A stretch of 14,956 bases of DNA from Candidatus Minthenecus merdequi (lineage in GTDB: Bacteria > Bacteroidota > Bacteroidia > Bacteroidales > Paludibacteraceae): assembly GCA_018064385.1 (NCBI GenBank), contig JAGHVI010000175.1, positions 1 through 14,956 of the forward strand, given 5' to 3'. The translations under genes were made by a program, and so were the position numbers. The notes under the pieces were generated by a model. The model made no database searches, had not been told where the DNA came from, and was given only the letters and a program-made list of their open reading frames with translations. Positions 1 through 6,964 of this stretch are shown in pieces; positions within the stretch are counted from its first letter, which is position 1, and each line of letters starts with the position of its first letter.

Positions 1-129
1 TGCTCTCGGTCTTGACAGGTTGTCAGTCGGTCACATAGCCCGCTATGCTCCCTTCTTCCGCACAGCAATCTGCTCAAAACAAACTTCAAAAACCCTCAAA
101 ATGAATTTATAGAACTAACCTAAAATTTT
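1..129. other. Left-edge non-coding region or gene remnant with two short inverted repeats
   Basis: No convincing gene is visible. Two perfect inverted repeats stand out: TGACA-ggt-TGTCA at 13-25 and CATAGC-cc-GCTATG at 34-47. The first ~95 bases are clearly richer in G+C than the AT-rich 35 bases just before the next gene. The plus-strand frame starting at base 2 stays open to the stop near 113, and minus-strand frames are also open over part of the stretch. It could therefore be the tail of a gene lying to the left, or an intergenic repeat unit. I have an uncertain memory of similar blocks between genes in other Bacteroidales. No match to the Bacteroidota promoter (TTTG - TAnnTTTG) was found before the gene at 130. 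Confidence 0.35.
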
Positions 130-1074
130 ATGAAAAAAATTATTACATCAATACTGCTTGTGATAGCGACGTTGAATATGCTTATGGCGCAAGCAAAAAA
201 GCCTTCCATAATGGTTGTTCCAAGCGATGTGTGGTGCAACCAAAATGGGTGTATGCGCTCATTTGACAACGATGGTGTTGAAAATTCGATACCTGATTAC
301 AAAAAAGCTTTGCAGACCAGTGACCAGCTTGTTTTTGTAATCTCAAAACTCGGTTCAATGATGGCTGACCGAGGATTTCCACTCAATACCCTTGATGCTG
401 CTTTGTCGCGCATTGACCAAACCTCAGCAAGAAACGTTGTAATGACCAGCAAAAATGGGGCTTCGATAAAAGAAAATCCTATAGATCTCCTTAATAGGTA
501 TGCTAAAGCAGACATTCTTATGAAGGTAACGTGGACGATTAAGAAAAATGGTCCAAAAAATTATATAACATATACTCTTCAGGGCATAGATTCGTACACA
601 GGAAAACAGATTGCAGGAGCCGAGGGTGTAGGTGAACCTTCAATGTCTGCTGCACCTGATATTCTCCTTGAGGAGGCAGTTCTTACCAACATTGACAATT
701 TCTGTGCTCGTCTTCAGTCATATTTTGATGACCTTTTTGCGAACGGCAGGGAAGTAACTATGGATATCCAAATCTGGGATGATGCAACAGTTGATTTGGA
801 AACAGAGTTTCAAGGCAAGGAATTGGCAGAACTAATAGACGATTGGATAGCCGAAAACACTGTTGAACACAGATATTCAAAAGCTGAAGGCAGTGAAACT
901 TTTGCAAGATACGACCAAATGCGAATACCTTTATACACGCCACAAGGCAAGCCTCAGGACACTGAGTCGTTCGTAAGACAACTTCGTTCGTATCTCAAAA
1001 AAAACTTTATGCTTGAATGTAAAGTTGTGCCTAATGGACTTGGACACTGCTATCTTATAATTGGAGGAAAATAA
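130..1074 (+). CDS. Secreted DUF6175-like protein, function unknown
   Basis: This 314-residue protein starts with a clear Sec signal peptide (Lys-Lys, a hydrophobic run, cleavage near residues 20-22 after AQA). No lipobox is seen, so it is probably periplasmic. The mature N-terminus with KPSIMVVPSDVWC (residues 24-36) and the overall length match what I recall of DUF6175, a family found mainly in Bacteroidales; the assignment is from memory. Cys36 and Cys41 lie close together, and Cys192, Cys297 and Cys307 are also present, so disulfides are possible. Residues ~125-165 (a 'KADILMKVTW' strand, then 'YTLQGIDSYTGKQ') resemble the strand-turn pattern of CsgG/FlgO/LpoB-like proteins, where a subunit describes 'variables of a system'; this is a fold-level guess only. 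The ATG at 130 follows an AT-rich leader with no Shine-Dalgarno site, as is usual in Bacteroidota. The next gene starts 33 bp downstream on the same strand and is also secreted, so the two are probably co-transcribed up to the terminator at 1772. Confidence 0.7.
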   Translation: MKKIITSILLVIATLNMLMAQAKKPSIMVVPSDVWCNQNGCMRSFDNDGVENSIPDYKKALQTSDQLVFVISKLGSMMADRGFPLNTLDAALSRIDQTSARNVVMTSKNGASIKENPIDLLNRYAKADILMKVTWTIKKNGPKNYITYTLQGIDSYTGKQIAGAEGVGEPSMSAAPDILLEEAVLTNIDNFCARLQSYFDDLFANGREVTMDIQIWDDATVDLETEFQGKELAELIDDWIAENTVEHRYSKAEGSETFARYDQMRIPLYTPQGKPQDTESFVRQLRSYLKKNFMLECKVVPNGLGHCYLIIGGK

Positions 1075-1107
1075 CAACATTTTAATTATAAACTAAATTT
1101 ATTCATT

Positions 1108-1755
1108 ATGAAAAAAGTAATTTTAGCCGTTGTGGCAATTATGATTTGCGCTGTATCTTTTGATGCAACATCACAAAACAATAAAGCATTGGAAAAAGCT
1201 TTGAAAAAAGAGTACAAGAACAAAATGAAAGAGTACACCAAAGAGGGGTGGTTGGTGTTTGGTACGTCACGCACACTTGATGTCGTACTGTTGAAACACT
1301 ATGAGGCCATGAACAATGAAGGTGTTCGAGAAATTTTTGCTACAACAACCTCTACCAATCAGAATATTGGTAGCGACAAGCTTGAAATGAATGCAAGTGT
1401 CAGATATGCACAGCAGGCAAGCAAGAGAATCAAAGGTCGTATTGTAGAGGATATGGGTTCAAATATCTCTCCTGAAGAGGCTGAAGAATTCGAGCACTTC
1501 TACGAGGCCTACGAAGCATCTGTTGATAAGGAGATTCGTGGCGAACTCAAGCACTCATATTCTCTTTATCGTAAGACAACCATAGCTGGCAAACCTGGCT
1601 ACGAATTCCGAGCATATTATCTTGTTGACGAAGAGGCTGCTACCAAAGCTCGTATTCGTGCATTTGAAAATGCTGCCCGCGAGTCTGAGGTTGCTCAGAA
1701 ATATGCAGAGAAGGTCTCTGACTTTATCAAAGAGGGATTTACTGTTCAAGAATAA
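1108..1755 (+). CDS. Small secreted protein, possibly LPP20-like
   Basis: This 215-residue protein has a signal peptide (residues 1 to about 22, cleavage near ATS-Q). Cys14 does not sit in a proper lipobox, so it is probably soluble in the periplasm. The mature part is highly charged and mostly helical, with a Lys-rich start (ALEKALKKEYKNKMKEY, residues ~27-43). I do not recognise a named family with certainty. The arrangement is a helix rich in Ala, Gln and Arg (ASVRYAQQASKRIKGR), a second helical stretch, then strands ending 'GYEFRAYYLVDEEAATKAR'. That resembles LPP20/FlgP-type proteins, where an 'A..A...A' helix precedes a 'Y..YVL.D' strand. I infer a distant link to the LPP20-like protein at the right end of the window; a profile or structure comparison would settle it. 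It sits 33 bp after the DUF6175-like gene and 16 bp before a strong terminator, so it is the last gene of its unit. Confidence 0.65.
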   Translation: MKKVILAVVAIMICAVSFDATSQNNKALEKALKKEYKNKMKEYTKEGWLVFGTSRTLDVVLLKHYEAMNNEGVREIFATTTSTNQNIGSDKLEMNASVRYAQQASKRIKGRIVEDMGSNISPEEAEEFEHFYEAYEASVDKEIRGELKHSYSLYRKTTIAGKPGYEFRAYYLVDEEAATKARIRAFENAARESEVAQKYAEKVSDFIKEGFTVQE

Positions 1756-1771
1756 TAATTGACAAGATTAC

Positions 1772-1809
1772 AAAAAGTTCTCGCTTAATACTATAAGCGA
1801 GAACTTTTT
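1772..1809 (+). terminator. Strong rho-independent terminator, possibly bidirectional
   Basis: The arms aaaaagttctcgctta (1772-1787) and its exact complement (1794-1809) form a perfect 16-bp stem with a 6-base loop. The core is GC-containing (gttctcgc), and the run of T at 1805-1810 supplies the U-tract. The A-run at 1772-1776 gives the same signal on the other strand. It starts 16 bp after the stop codon at 1755 and insulates the two secreted-protein genes from the fabI-like gene. Confidence 0.93.
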
Positions 1810-1859
1810 TGTGAAATTCAGCCAAAATTTTTGTGTTGAAACTTTGAAAGATATTGAAT

Positions 1860-2699
1860 ATGGAATTTAATACTACCGAATCACATGGTTTGCTTGCCGG
1901 TAAACGTGGAATAGTGTTTGGCGTTGTTGACGAAAACTCAATTGCTTGGTCAGTAGCACAGAGATGTTTTGCAGAAAAGGCAAAGATTGTATTGACCAAT
2001 AGTGCTATAGCAATAAGGTTGGGCACTGTCTCGAAACTTGCTGAAGAACTGGGCGTTGACTTGATAGCTGCAGATGCTACGAATGTAGAAGAAATTAAAC
2101 ATCTTTTGGATGAGTCGGTCGAAAAGCTTGGTGGTAAAATAGATTTTGTGCTTCACTCGGTTGCAATGTCTCAGAACATCAGACGCCACATAGACTATGA
2201 AGAGATGAATTATAACTATTTCAACACAACGGCTGACGTGTCGGCTCTTTCGTTGCACAAAATACTGAGATGCGGTATAGAAAGCGACACTTTGGCAGAA
2301 GGATGTTCGGTTGTGGCATTGTCGTTCATCGCTGCTAACAGATATATGGCAAATTACAATGATATGAGTGATGCTAAGGCATTGTTGGAAAGTGTAGCAA
2401 GAAATATGGGTGGAATTTGTGGAGCGAAAAAAGGTATCAGGGTCAATTGCATATCTCAGTCAGCTGTTGCGTCAAGAGCAGGAAAGAGTTTTGAGCAGAT
2501 GGATTTCTTCAGAGAATATACCGAGAATATGGCTCCTTTGGGCAATGCATCTAAAGAGGAATGTGCTGAACTTTGTGCAATGCTATTCTCTGACTATACA
2601 CGAAAAGTGACAATGCAAACAATATATAATGACGGTGGTTTCAGCCAGACTATTCTGACGGATAAAATAATGGATTTCTTTAGAACACACCACAAGTAA
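1860..2699 (+). CDS. fabI: Enoyl-[acyl-carrier-protein] reductase, FabI-type (SDR family)
   Basis: FabI carries out the last step of each fatty-acid elongation round, reducing trans-2-enoyl-ACP with NAD(P)H in the cytosol. From the ATG at 1860 the protein has 279 residues, near the length of Bacteroidota FabI. A TTG two codons upstream (1854) would add only two residues and is less likely. Seen: the nucleotide-binding region 'GKRGIVFGVVDENSIAW' (14-30), acidic ADAT (71-74), 'DFVLHSVAMS' (95-104), and the catalytic Tyr166-x6-Lys173 in 'NYNDMSDAKALLES' with Met169 kept. The C-terminal 'YNDGGFS' is also typical. One key position differs: the second conserved tyrosine (E. coli Tyr146, ten residues before the catalytic Tyr) is Phe156 here. 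It may be the cell's main FabI or a paralogue devoted to a special lipid. It ends 6 bp before the acyltransferase gene, so the two are an operon. No clear promoter lies between the terminator at 1809 and the start. Confidence 0.88.
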   Translation: MEFNTTESHGLLAGKRGIVFGVVDENSIAWSVAQRCFAEKAKIVLTNSAIAIRLGTVSKLAEELGVDLIAADATNVEEIKHLLDESVEKLGGKIDFVLHSVAMSQNIRRHIDYEEMNYNYFNTTADVSALSLHKILRCGIESDTLAEGCSVVALSFIAANRYMANYNDMSDAKALLESVARNMGGICGAKKGIRVNCISQSAVASRAGKSFEQMDFFREYTENMAPLGNASKEECAELCAMLFSDYTRKVTMQTIYNDGGFSQTILTDKIMDFFRTHHK

Positions 2700-2705
2700 T
2701 AACAG

Positions 2706-3578
2706 ATGAGCAAAGAGTGGTCTGGAAAATCTGATGGTACACCGTGGTTACTTAATACGCTAACAAGATGTCTGAAATATATAGACGTGCGAGTAGTGTA
2801 TTGTGTAATGGCTATTGTGATAATCTTTTATATCATTTTCGGTTATAAACATAGTTCCAATACATACAGGTATTTCAGAAGTTGTTTTGGGTACAATCCA
2901 TTCAAAGCTTTGGCAAAAACGTATGCTACTTATTTTCAGTTTGGTCAGGTGATAATGGATCGCTTGGCTGTATATGCGGGGAAAAAGTATAAATTGGAGC
3001 ATAATAACATTGAGTGCGAGCGTATAATAAATGATTCTGATGATGGGGTCATAATATTAGGCTCACACATTGGGAATTATGAGATGACAGGCTATTTGTT
3101 GGGGGGAATGAAGCGTCCTATGAATGTTCTTCTTTATTCAGGTGAGAATGCAACTGTGATGCAAAATAGGATAGAACATTTTGCAAAAAATGGCATTAAA
3201 GTGATAACTGTTGACGAGAGTATGAATCACATATTTGCTGTGAATAATGCGTTAGAAAATGGAGAGATAGTATCGATGCATGCAGACAGAATGTTAAATT
3301 CGCAAAAAGCAGTAAAGATTGAATTTTTTGGTAGATTTGCGAACCTTCCACTTGGTCCTTTCTTGGTAGCTGCAGCATCGGGAAGGAAGGTTGTCAGTGT
3401 TTTTGTTATGAAAACCAAATGGAATACATATCGTATATTTTGTCGTGAATATCAGGCAGTGGGCAACGTGAAAAGGGCAGCCAACGAAATGGCTGTTCAG
3501 TATGGCAGAGAGATGGAGGAAATAGTGCGTATGTATCCCACGCAATGGTATAATTTTTATGATTTTTGGGCGTATTAA
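2706..3578 (+). CDS. LpxL/HtrB-type lipid acyltransferase
   Basis: This 290-residue protein belongs to the lipid A biosynthesis lauroyl acyltransferase family (LABLAT), which moves an acyl chain from acyl-ACP to a lipid at the inner membrane. A single hydrophobic segment (~30-47) anchors the N-terminus. The H-x4-D/E catalytic motif is present as His121-IGNY-Glu126 in 'ILGSHIGNYEMTGYLL'. The basic, Pro-containing 'LPLGPFLVAAASGRKVV' region and the C-terminal 'YPTQWYNFYDFW' are usual features of this family in Bacteroidales. Family members in this phylum serve lipid A, flexirubin/aryl-polyene or ornithine/glycine-type lipids, and sequence alone does not tell which. It starts 6 bp after the FabI-like gene, which suggests the enoyl reductase helps supply the acyl-ACP used here, or that the pair makes one particular lipid (inference). 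The downstream neighbour, yicC, converges on it across 105 bp. Confidence 0.85.
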   Translation: MSKEWSGKSDGTPWLLNTLTRCLKYIDVRVVYCVMAIVIIFYIIFGYKHSSNTYRYFRSCFGYNPFKALAKTYATYFQFGQVIMDRLAVYAGKKYKLEHNNIECERIINDSDDGVIILGSHIGNYEMTGYLLGGMKRPMNVLLYSGENATVMQNRIEHFAKNGIKVITVDESMNHIFAVNNALENGEIVSMHADRMLNSQKAVKIEFFGRFANLPLGPFLVAAASGRKVVSVFVMKTKWNTYRIFCREYQAVGNVKRAANEMAVQYGREMEEIVRMYPTQWYNFYDFWAY

Positions 3579-3594
3579 AGGCTCTACAACGTTT

Positions 3595-3680
3595 CGTGTG
3601 GGAGACTTTGCATGCAAATTCCAAGCGCTGAAGGTGCGACATAAATCAGCCCAAAGTAGGCACTATCCATTGGGTATGTA
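3595..3680. repeat. Degenerate palindromic intergenic repeats (REP-like debris)
   Basis: The 105-bp gap between two convergent genes carries two repeat-like pieces. First, GAGAC-tTTGCATGCAA-aTTC around 3603-3621 contains the perfect 12-bp palindrome TTTGCATGCAAA (3607-3618); it looks like a decayed copy of a widespread bacterial palindrome with GAGACGTTGCATGCAACGTC at its core. Second, gaaggtgcgacataaatc (from 3630) reads E-G-A-T-stop-I-S-P, close to the 'EGATEISP' words often mis-annotated as small proteins in Bacteroidota and Planctomycetota. It is followed by a CCCAA (3650-3654) / TTGGG (3670-3674) stem. The identification rests on memory. No good U-tract terminator was found here for either converging gene. 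Confidence 0.5.
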
Positions 3681-3683
3681 GAT

Positions 3684-4559
3684 TTATAGTACGTTCAGTA
3701 CCTGTTCTTTGATTTGTTCCAGTTGATCCTTCATCTTCACTACGATAATCTGCATTTCAGAATGGTTTGATTTTGAACCGAGTGTGTTGATTTCACGACC
3801 CATCTCTTGAGCAATGAACCCAAGTTTTTTGCCAGGGGCGACCTCGTTTTCCATTGTCTCGCGGAAATAGCGAATATGGTTAGTCAGTCTCACTTTCTCC
3901 TCGTTGATGTCCAATTTCTCAAGGTAGAAAATCATCTCTTGTTCCAATCTGTTAGGGTCGATAGCTGCCTTTTCTTTGATTTTGTCCAAATTTTCTGTCA
4001 GGCGTGTGCGTATCTTCTCTATGCGCTCTGTTTCGTAAGGTTCAATCTGGGCAAGAAGGTTCTCGATTATGTCCAGTTTCTCAATGAACATCTGTTGTAG
4101 AGCGGCTCCTTCTTGATGTCTGAAAATATCAAACTGGTTAAGTGCTTGGTCAAGGCACTTAATGACTTGTTTCCACTCGTTTTCGTCAAGAACAGAATTC
4201 TCTGAATGCATTACGTCTGGCAAACGCAGAAGCACTTCCATCATATTCTCTGGCAATGGAATATTCAGCGATTTCGAGGCTTCGACCATTTGTTCGCAAT
4301 ATTTGCCCATAAGAGCAGTGTTGACCTGAACGGCTGATCTTGTTGAAAAATCATCAATGGAGATAATCAGGTCAGCCTTGCCATGAATCAATCGTTGGGA
4401 TATAATGTTGCGCAACTCAATGTCCTTCTCTCGGTAAATGAAAGGAATGCGAGTGTTGATATCCATCGCTTTTGAATTGAGAGACTTGATTTCGACGGCA
4501 ATTTTCTTGTCCGAGTATTCGCAAGAGGCCTTGCCATAGCCTGTCATAGATAGTAACAT
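3684..4559 (-). CDS. yicC: YicC family endoribonuclease
   Basis: The 291-residue length matches the family (E. coli YicC is 287). Seen: the N-terminal signature 'MTGYGKA' (5-11) with 'VEIKSLNSKAMDI' (22-34), and the C-terminal DUF1732 region with 'FYLEKLDINEEKVRLTNHI' (211-229) and 'GKKLGFIAQEMGREINTLG' (243-261), including the usual Glu, His and Arg residues. The middle (~100-205) is predicted helical with coiled-coil character. YicC proteins are metal-dependent endoribonucleases; in E. coli the protein is linked to decay of small RNAs together with PNPase. The start is the ATG at 4559, giving the usual M-x-x-S-M-T-G-Y-G opening. It lies 68 bp downstream of the MATE gene on the same strand and may be the last gene of the sigma factor unit. 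In many bacteria guanylate kinase (gmk) follows yicC, but here a convergent acyltransferase does. Confidence 0.95.
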   Translation of the reverse strand: MLLSMTGYGKASCEYSDKKIAVEIKSLNSKAMDINTRIPFIYREKDIELRNIISQRLIHGKADLIISIDDFSTRSAVQVNTALMGKYCEQMVEASKSLNIPLPENMMEVLLRLPDVMHSENSVLDENEWKQVIKCLDQALNQFDIFRHQEGAALQQMFIEKLDIIENLLAQIEPYETERIEKIRTRLTENLDKIKEKAAIDPNRLEQEMIFYLEKLDINEEKVRLTNHIRYFRETMENEVAPGKKLGFIAQEMGREINTLGSKSNHSEMQIIVVKMKDQLEQIKEQVLNVL

Positions 4560-4627
4560 ATTGATTTTATTTTGAGGACGGAGAAATTACCGTCGTTACA
4601 ATTTTGTGTTTTAGAGTGTAGGTAAGT

Positions 4628-5965
4628 TTATTGAACTCTTCTATATGATTTTTGAAGAATCATAAATCCTAATATGGCGGAACACAATGTTGACGCAGGT
4701 TGCGACAGCCATAGAGCATTCAAGTTAGATGTCCATATATTCAGTAAATGTGGCAACAGCAGGATGAAAGGAATCAAGAAAAGGACTTGACGTGCAAAAG
4801 TCAGAATCACAGATATGTCCGGACGGCCGATACTTTGGTAAAACAACGTAACGACAATATTGAAGCCGACAAGTCCCATCATAAGGCTATAACAACGTAA
4901 TCCATTAGCAGCCATACCGATGAGAATAGGGTTGTCTGAAACAAAGCACTTTGCGACAGCAATAGGACACAACATAGCAATCAGCCAACCTATCATTGAT
5001 ATTATCGAAGTATATAAGATTCCTTTTTTCAGCACCTCAAAAACTCTGTAATGTTGACCTGCGCCGTGGTTAAATCCGAAGATGGGTTGCAGTCCGTGAG
5101 CGAATCCTGTTATGGCAGTGCTGACGATAGATGTGAACGACGTGATTATACCGAAAGCGGCAAGCGAAAGATCGCCACCATAAGCAAGCAATGAGTCATT
5201 CATAACAACGAGCACCAACGAATTGCAGAATTGCAACAGAAAAGGAGAGAAGCCTATCGAAAGCATTTTCAGAATCATTTTGCCATTAATACGGAACGTG
5301 GCTTTGAAAAAGGAGAGTTCTGTTTTTTTATTGAAAAAGAACATAAGGCCGCAGAGCGTAGAGACTGCCATTGATATTACAGTGCCGATAGCAGCACCGC
5401 GAATGCCCATATCAAATACGAAAATAAAGAGTGGGTCAAGGAAAATGTTCAGTCCGAAACCTAAAACAAGGATGCTCATTGCACGGAAAGGATGACCTGA
5501 TGCGCGTATGAGGTTTGAAAGTGTGAAACTAAGCGATGTGAATATATGTCCAGGTATGATAACAGTCAGGTATTCGCGAGCGTAGGGAAGGGTATTATGT
5601 GTGCCTCCGAAAGCAGTGAGTATAGGGTCAAGAAAAACCATGCACACGATGGTTACAATGGAGTAAGTGGCAAAAGTGAGGAAAAGGGTATTTGTGAGTA
5701 CAAATTTGATGTTACGGTCTTTGCTGCCGAGAAAAAGCGAGGCCAACGAAGCTGCACCGATGCTGACCAGCATGCTGAAAGCAGACATAATGTTCACGAA
5801 CGGGAAAGTGAGAGCAAGACCGGAAAGGGCAAAAGCACTGACACCTTGACCAATAAAGATACGGTCTATAACATTGTAGAGCGTATTGGTCAAGGTGCCT
5901 ATCAGAGATGGGAGAGCAAAACTCCAAATCAGTCTGGGGACAGAATCGTGTGTTAAATCTTTCAA
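4628..5965 (-). CDS. MATE family multidrug/metabolite efflux transporter
   Basis: This 445-residue integral membrane protein has about twelve hydrophobic segments in two halves (roughly 10-200 and 230-435), as in the MATE fold, which exports cationic drugs or metabolites in exchange for Na+ or H+. Family marks include the opening 'KDLTHDSVPRLIWSFALPS', 'TNTLYNVIDRIFIGQG' in the first helices, 'IRASGHPFRAM', 'NIFLDPLFIFVFDMGIRGAA' and 'GLQPIFGFNHGAG'. It looks closest to the MepA/DinF-like branch; the substrate cannot be told. The start is unusual: there is no ATG near the N-terminus, and the expected family start falls on TTG at 5965, only 2 bp after the sigma factor stop (5968-5970). That arrangement suggests translation by re-initiation after the sigma factor gene. 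No promoter of its own was seen. Confidence 0.93.
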   Translation of the reverse strand: MKDLTHDSVPRLIWSFALPSLIGTLTNTLYNVIDRIFIGQGVSAFALSGLALTFPFVNIMSAFSMLVSIGAASLASLFLGSKDRNIKFVLTNTLFLTFATYSIVTIVCMVFLDPILTAFGGTHNTLPYAREYLTVIIPGHIFTSLSFTLSNLIRASGHPFRAMSILVLGFGLNIFLDPLFIFVFDMGIRGAAIGTVISMAVSTLCGLMFFFNKKTELSFFKATFRINGKMILKMLSIGFSPFLLQFCNSLVLVVMNDSLLAYGGDLSLAAFGIITSFTSIVSTAITGFAHGLQPIFGFNHGAGQHYRVFEVLKKGILYTSIISMIGWLIAMLCPIAVAKCFVSDNPILIGMAANGLRCYSLMMGLVGFNIVVTLFYQSIGRPDISVILTFARQVLFLIPFILLLPHLLNIWTSNLNALWLSQPASTLCSAILGFMILQKSYRRVQ

Positions 5966-5967
5966 CT

Positions 5968-6834
5968 TTATCCCAAATAACTTTTTAGGATAGTATTATT
6001 AGGGTGAACCTTGATTTTGCGAAGTGCTTTTTCTTTGATTTGGCGAACACGTTCTCTGGTAAGTCCGAAAGTGTCGCCTATTTCTTCGAGAGTCATCTCG
6101 TCTTCTCCTCCGAGACCATAGAATTTTTTGATAATCTCGCGTTCGCGTTCAGACAACATTGTGTCCAACGCGCGGTTAATCTCGGTAGCTAACGACTCGT
6201 TAACCAAACCGTTATCAGCTATTGGAGAATCATCGTTCACCAAGATGTCCAACAGAGAATTGTCTTCGCCCTCAACAAACGGAGCATCTACCGAAACGTG
6301 GCGGCCTGAAATTTTAATAGTTTCAGCCACTTTATCAATAGGCATATCCAACTCCTCAGCAAGTTCCTCGGCAGATGGGCGACGTTCGTTTTCTTGTTCG
6401 AACTTTGACAAAGCTTTATTGATTTTGTTCAGAGAGCCAACTTGATTGAGAGGAAGGCGGACAATACGAGACTGTTCTGCGAGAGCTTGAAGGATAGCTT
6501 GGCGAATCCACCATACAGCATACGAGATGAACTTGAAGCCGCGTGTTTCGTCGAACTTTTCGGCAGCTTTTATCAGTCCTAAATTACCTTCGTTGATGAG
6601 GTCAGGGAGAGAAAGGCCCTGATTTTGGTATTGTTTTGCCACGGATACAACGAAACGCAGATTTGAGCTGACCAATCTTTCGAGAGCTGCACGGTTGCCT
6701 CGACGAATATCTTGAGCCAGCTTCACTTCTTCTTCTACCGTTATAAGGTCTTCACGACCAATTTCTTGCAGGTATTTGTCCAACGACTGGCTTTCTCGGT
6801 TAGTGATTGACTTTGTAATCTTTAGTTGACGCAT
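5968..6834 (-). CDS. rpoD: Primary RNA polymerase sigma factor (RpoD/SigA type)
   Basis: Directs RNA polymerase to housekeeping promoters. The 288-residue protein is the short Bacteroidota primary sigma: region 1.1 and the large non-conserved insert of E. coli RpoD are absent. Seen in order: region 1.2 (~15-45, 'DKYLQEIGREDLITVEEE'), region 2 with 'NLRFVVSVAKQY' (58-69), 'LSLPDLINEGNLGLIKA' (74-90) and the -10-binding/melting helix 'FKFISYAVWWIRQAI' (100-114), region 3 (~128-200), and region 4 with the helix-turn-helix 'MTLEEIGDTFGLTRERVRQI' (247-266). I chose the ATG at 6834 because it gives the family's usual MRQLKI opening; a TTG at 6846 would add four residues and is less likely. It is first in a minus-strand unit with the MATE and perhaps yicC genes, and is divergent from fbp. 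A good promoter lies at 6858-6889. Confidence 0.96.
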   Translation of the reverse strand: MRQLKITKSITNRESQSLDKYLQEIGREDLITVEEEVKLAQDIRRGNRAALERLVSSNLRFVVSVAKQYQNQGLSLPDLINEGNLGLIKAAEKFDETRGFKFISYAVWWIRQAILQALAEQSRIVRLPLNQVGSLNKINKALSKFEQENERRPSAEELAEELDMPIDKVAETIKISGRHVSVDAPFVEGEDNSLLDILVNDDSPIADNGLVNESLATEINRALDTMLSEREREIIKKFYGLGGEDEMTLEEIGDTFGLTRERVRQIKEKALRKIKVHPNNTILKSYLG

Positions 6835-6857
6835 ATTTATTACCAAATTTTAGGGTG

Positions 6858-6889
6858 CAAATTTACGACATTTTTTTGATATTTCCAAA
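6858..6889 (-). promoter_or_regulatory. Bacteroidota-type promoter of the sigma factor gene
   Basis: On the minus strand, TAAATTTG (6865 down to 6858) fits the -7 consensus TAnnTTTG exactly, and TTTG (6889 to 6886) fits the -33 element; the gap is 20 bp. The RNA would start near 6851, leaving a leader of about 17 bases before the ATG at 6834. If correct, the primary sigma factor transcribes its own gene. Confidence 0.8.
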
Positions 6890-6907
6890 AGTTAAGTTGA
6901 AATTCTT

Positions 6908-6937
6908 CAAAGAAAATTTTTTTTGTCTTTTTCTTTG
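6908..6937. repeat. 9-bp inverted repeat overlapping the fbp promoter -33 box
   Basis: CAAAGAAAA (6908-6916) and its exact complement TTTTCTTTG (6929-6937) are separated by 12 AT-rich bases. The right arm ends in the TTTG that serves as the -33 element for fbp, and the repeat lies between the two divergent -33 boxes. A regulator bound here could act on fbp and perhaps on the sigma factor gene. The arms are A/T-rich, so chance is possible. Confidence 0.45.
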
Positions 6938-6964
6938 CTATGTAAAAAAAAAGAGTTATATTTG
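6934..6964 (+). promoter_or_regulatory. Bacteroidota-type promoter of the fbp-nth-ftsK run
   Basis: TTTG (6934-6937) and TATATTTG (6957-6964) match the -33 and -7 (TAnnTTTG) elements with a 19-bp gap. Transcription would begin near 6970, giving a leader of about 26 bases before the fbp ATG at 6997. It is the only clear plus-strand promoter I see before the packed run that reaches the right edge. Confidence 0.82.

Noticed and set aside
1096..1103. TAAATTTA as a possible -7 box before the gene at 1108
   Set aside because: One base off TAnnTTTG, with no TTTG at 19-20 bp upstream. The short gap suggests co-transcription instead.
1808..1833. TTTG ... AATTTTTG as a promoter for the fabI-like gene
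   Set aside because: The -7 candidate lacks the initial T, and the spacing to TTTG is only about 14 bp.
4577..4594. GACGG/CCGTC 5-bp stem between the MATE and yicC genes as a terminator
   Set aside because: Short stem with an 8-base loop, and no U-run follows on the minus strand.
5546..5956. Plus-strand open frame (136 residues) opposite the MATE gene
   Set aside because: Charged low-complexity product mirroring hydrophobic codons of the real membrane protein; no promoter or recognisable domain.
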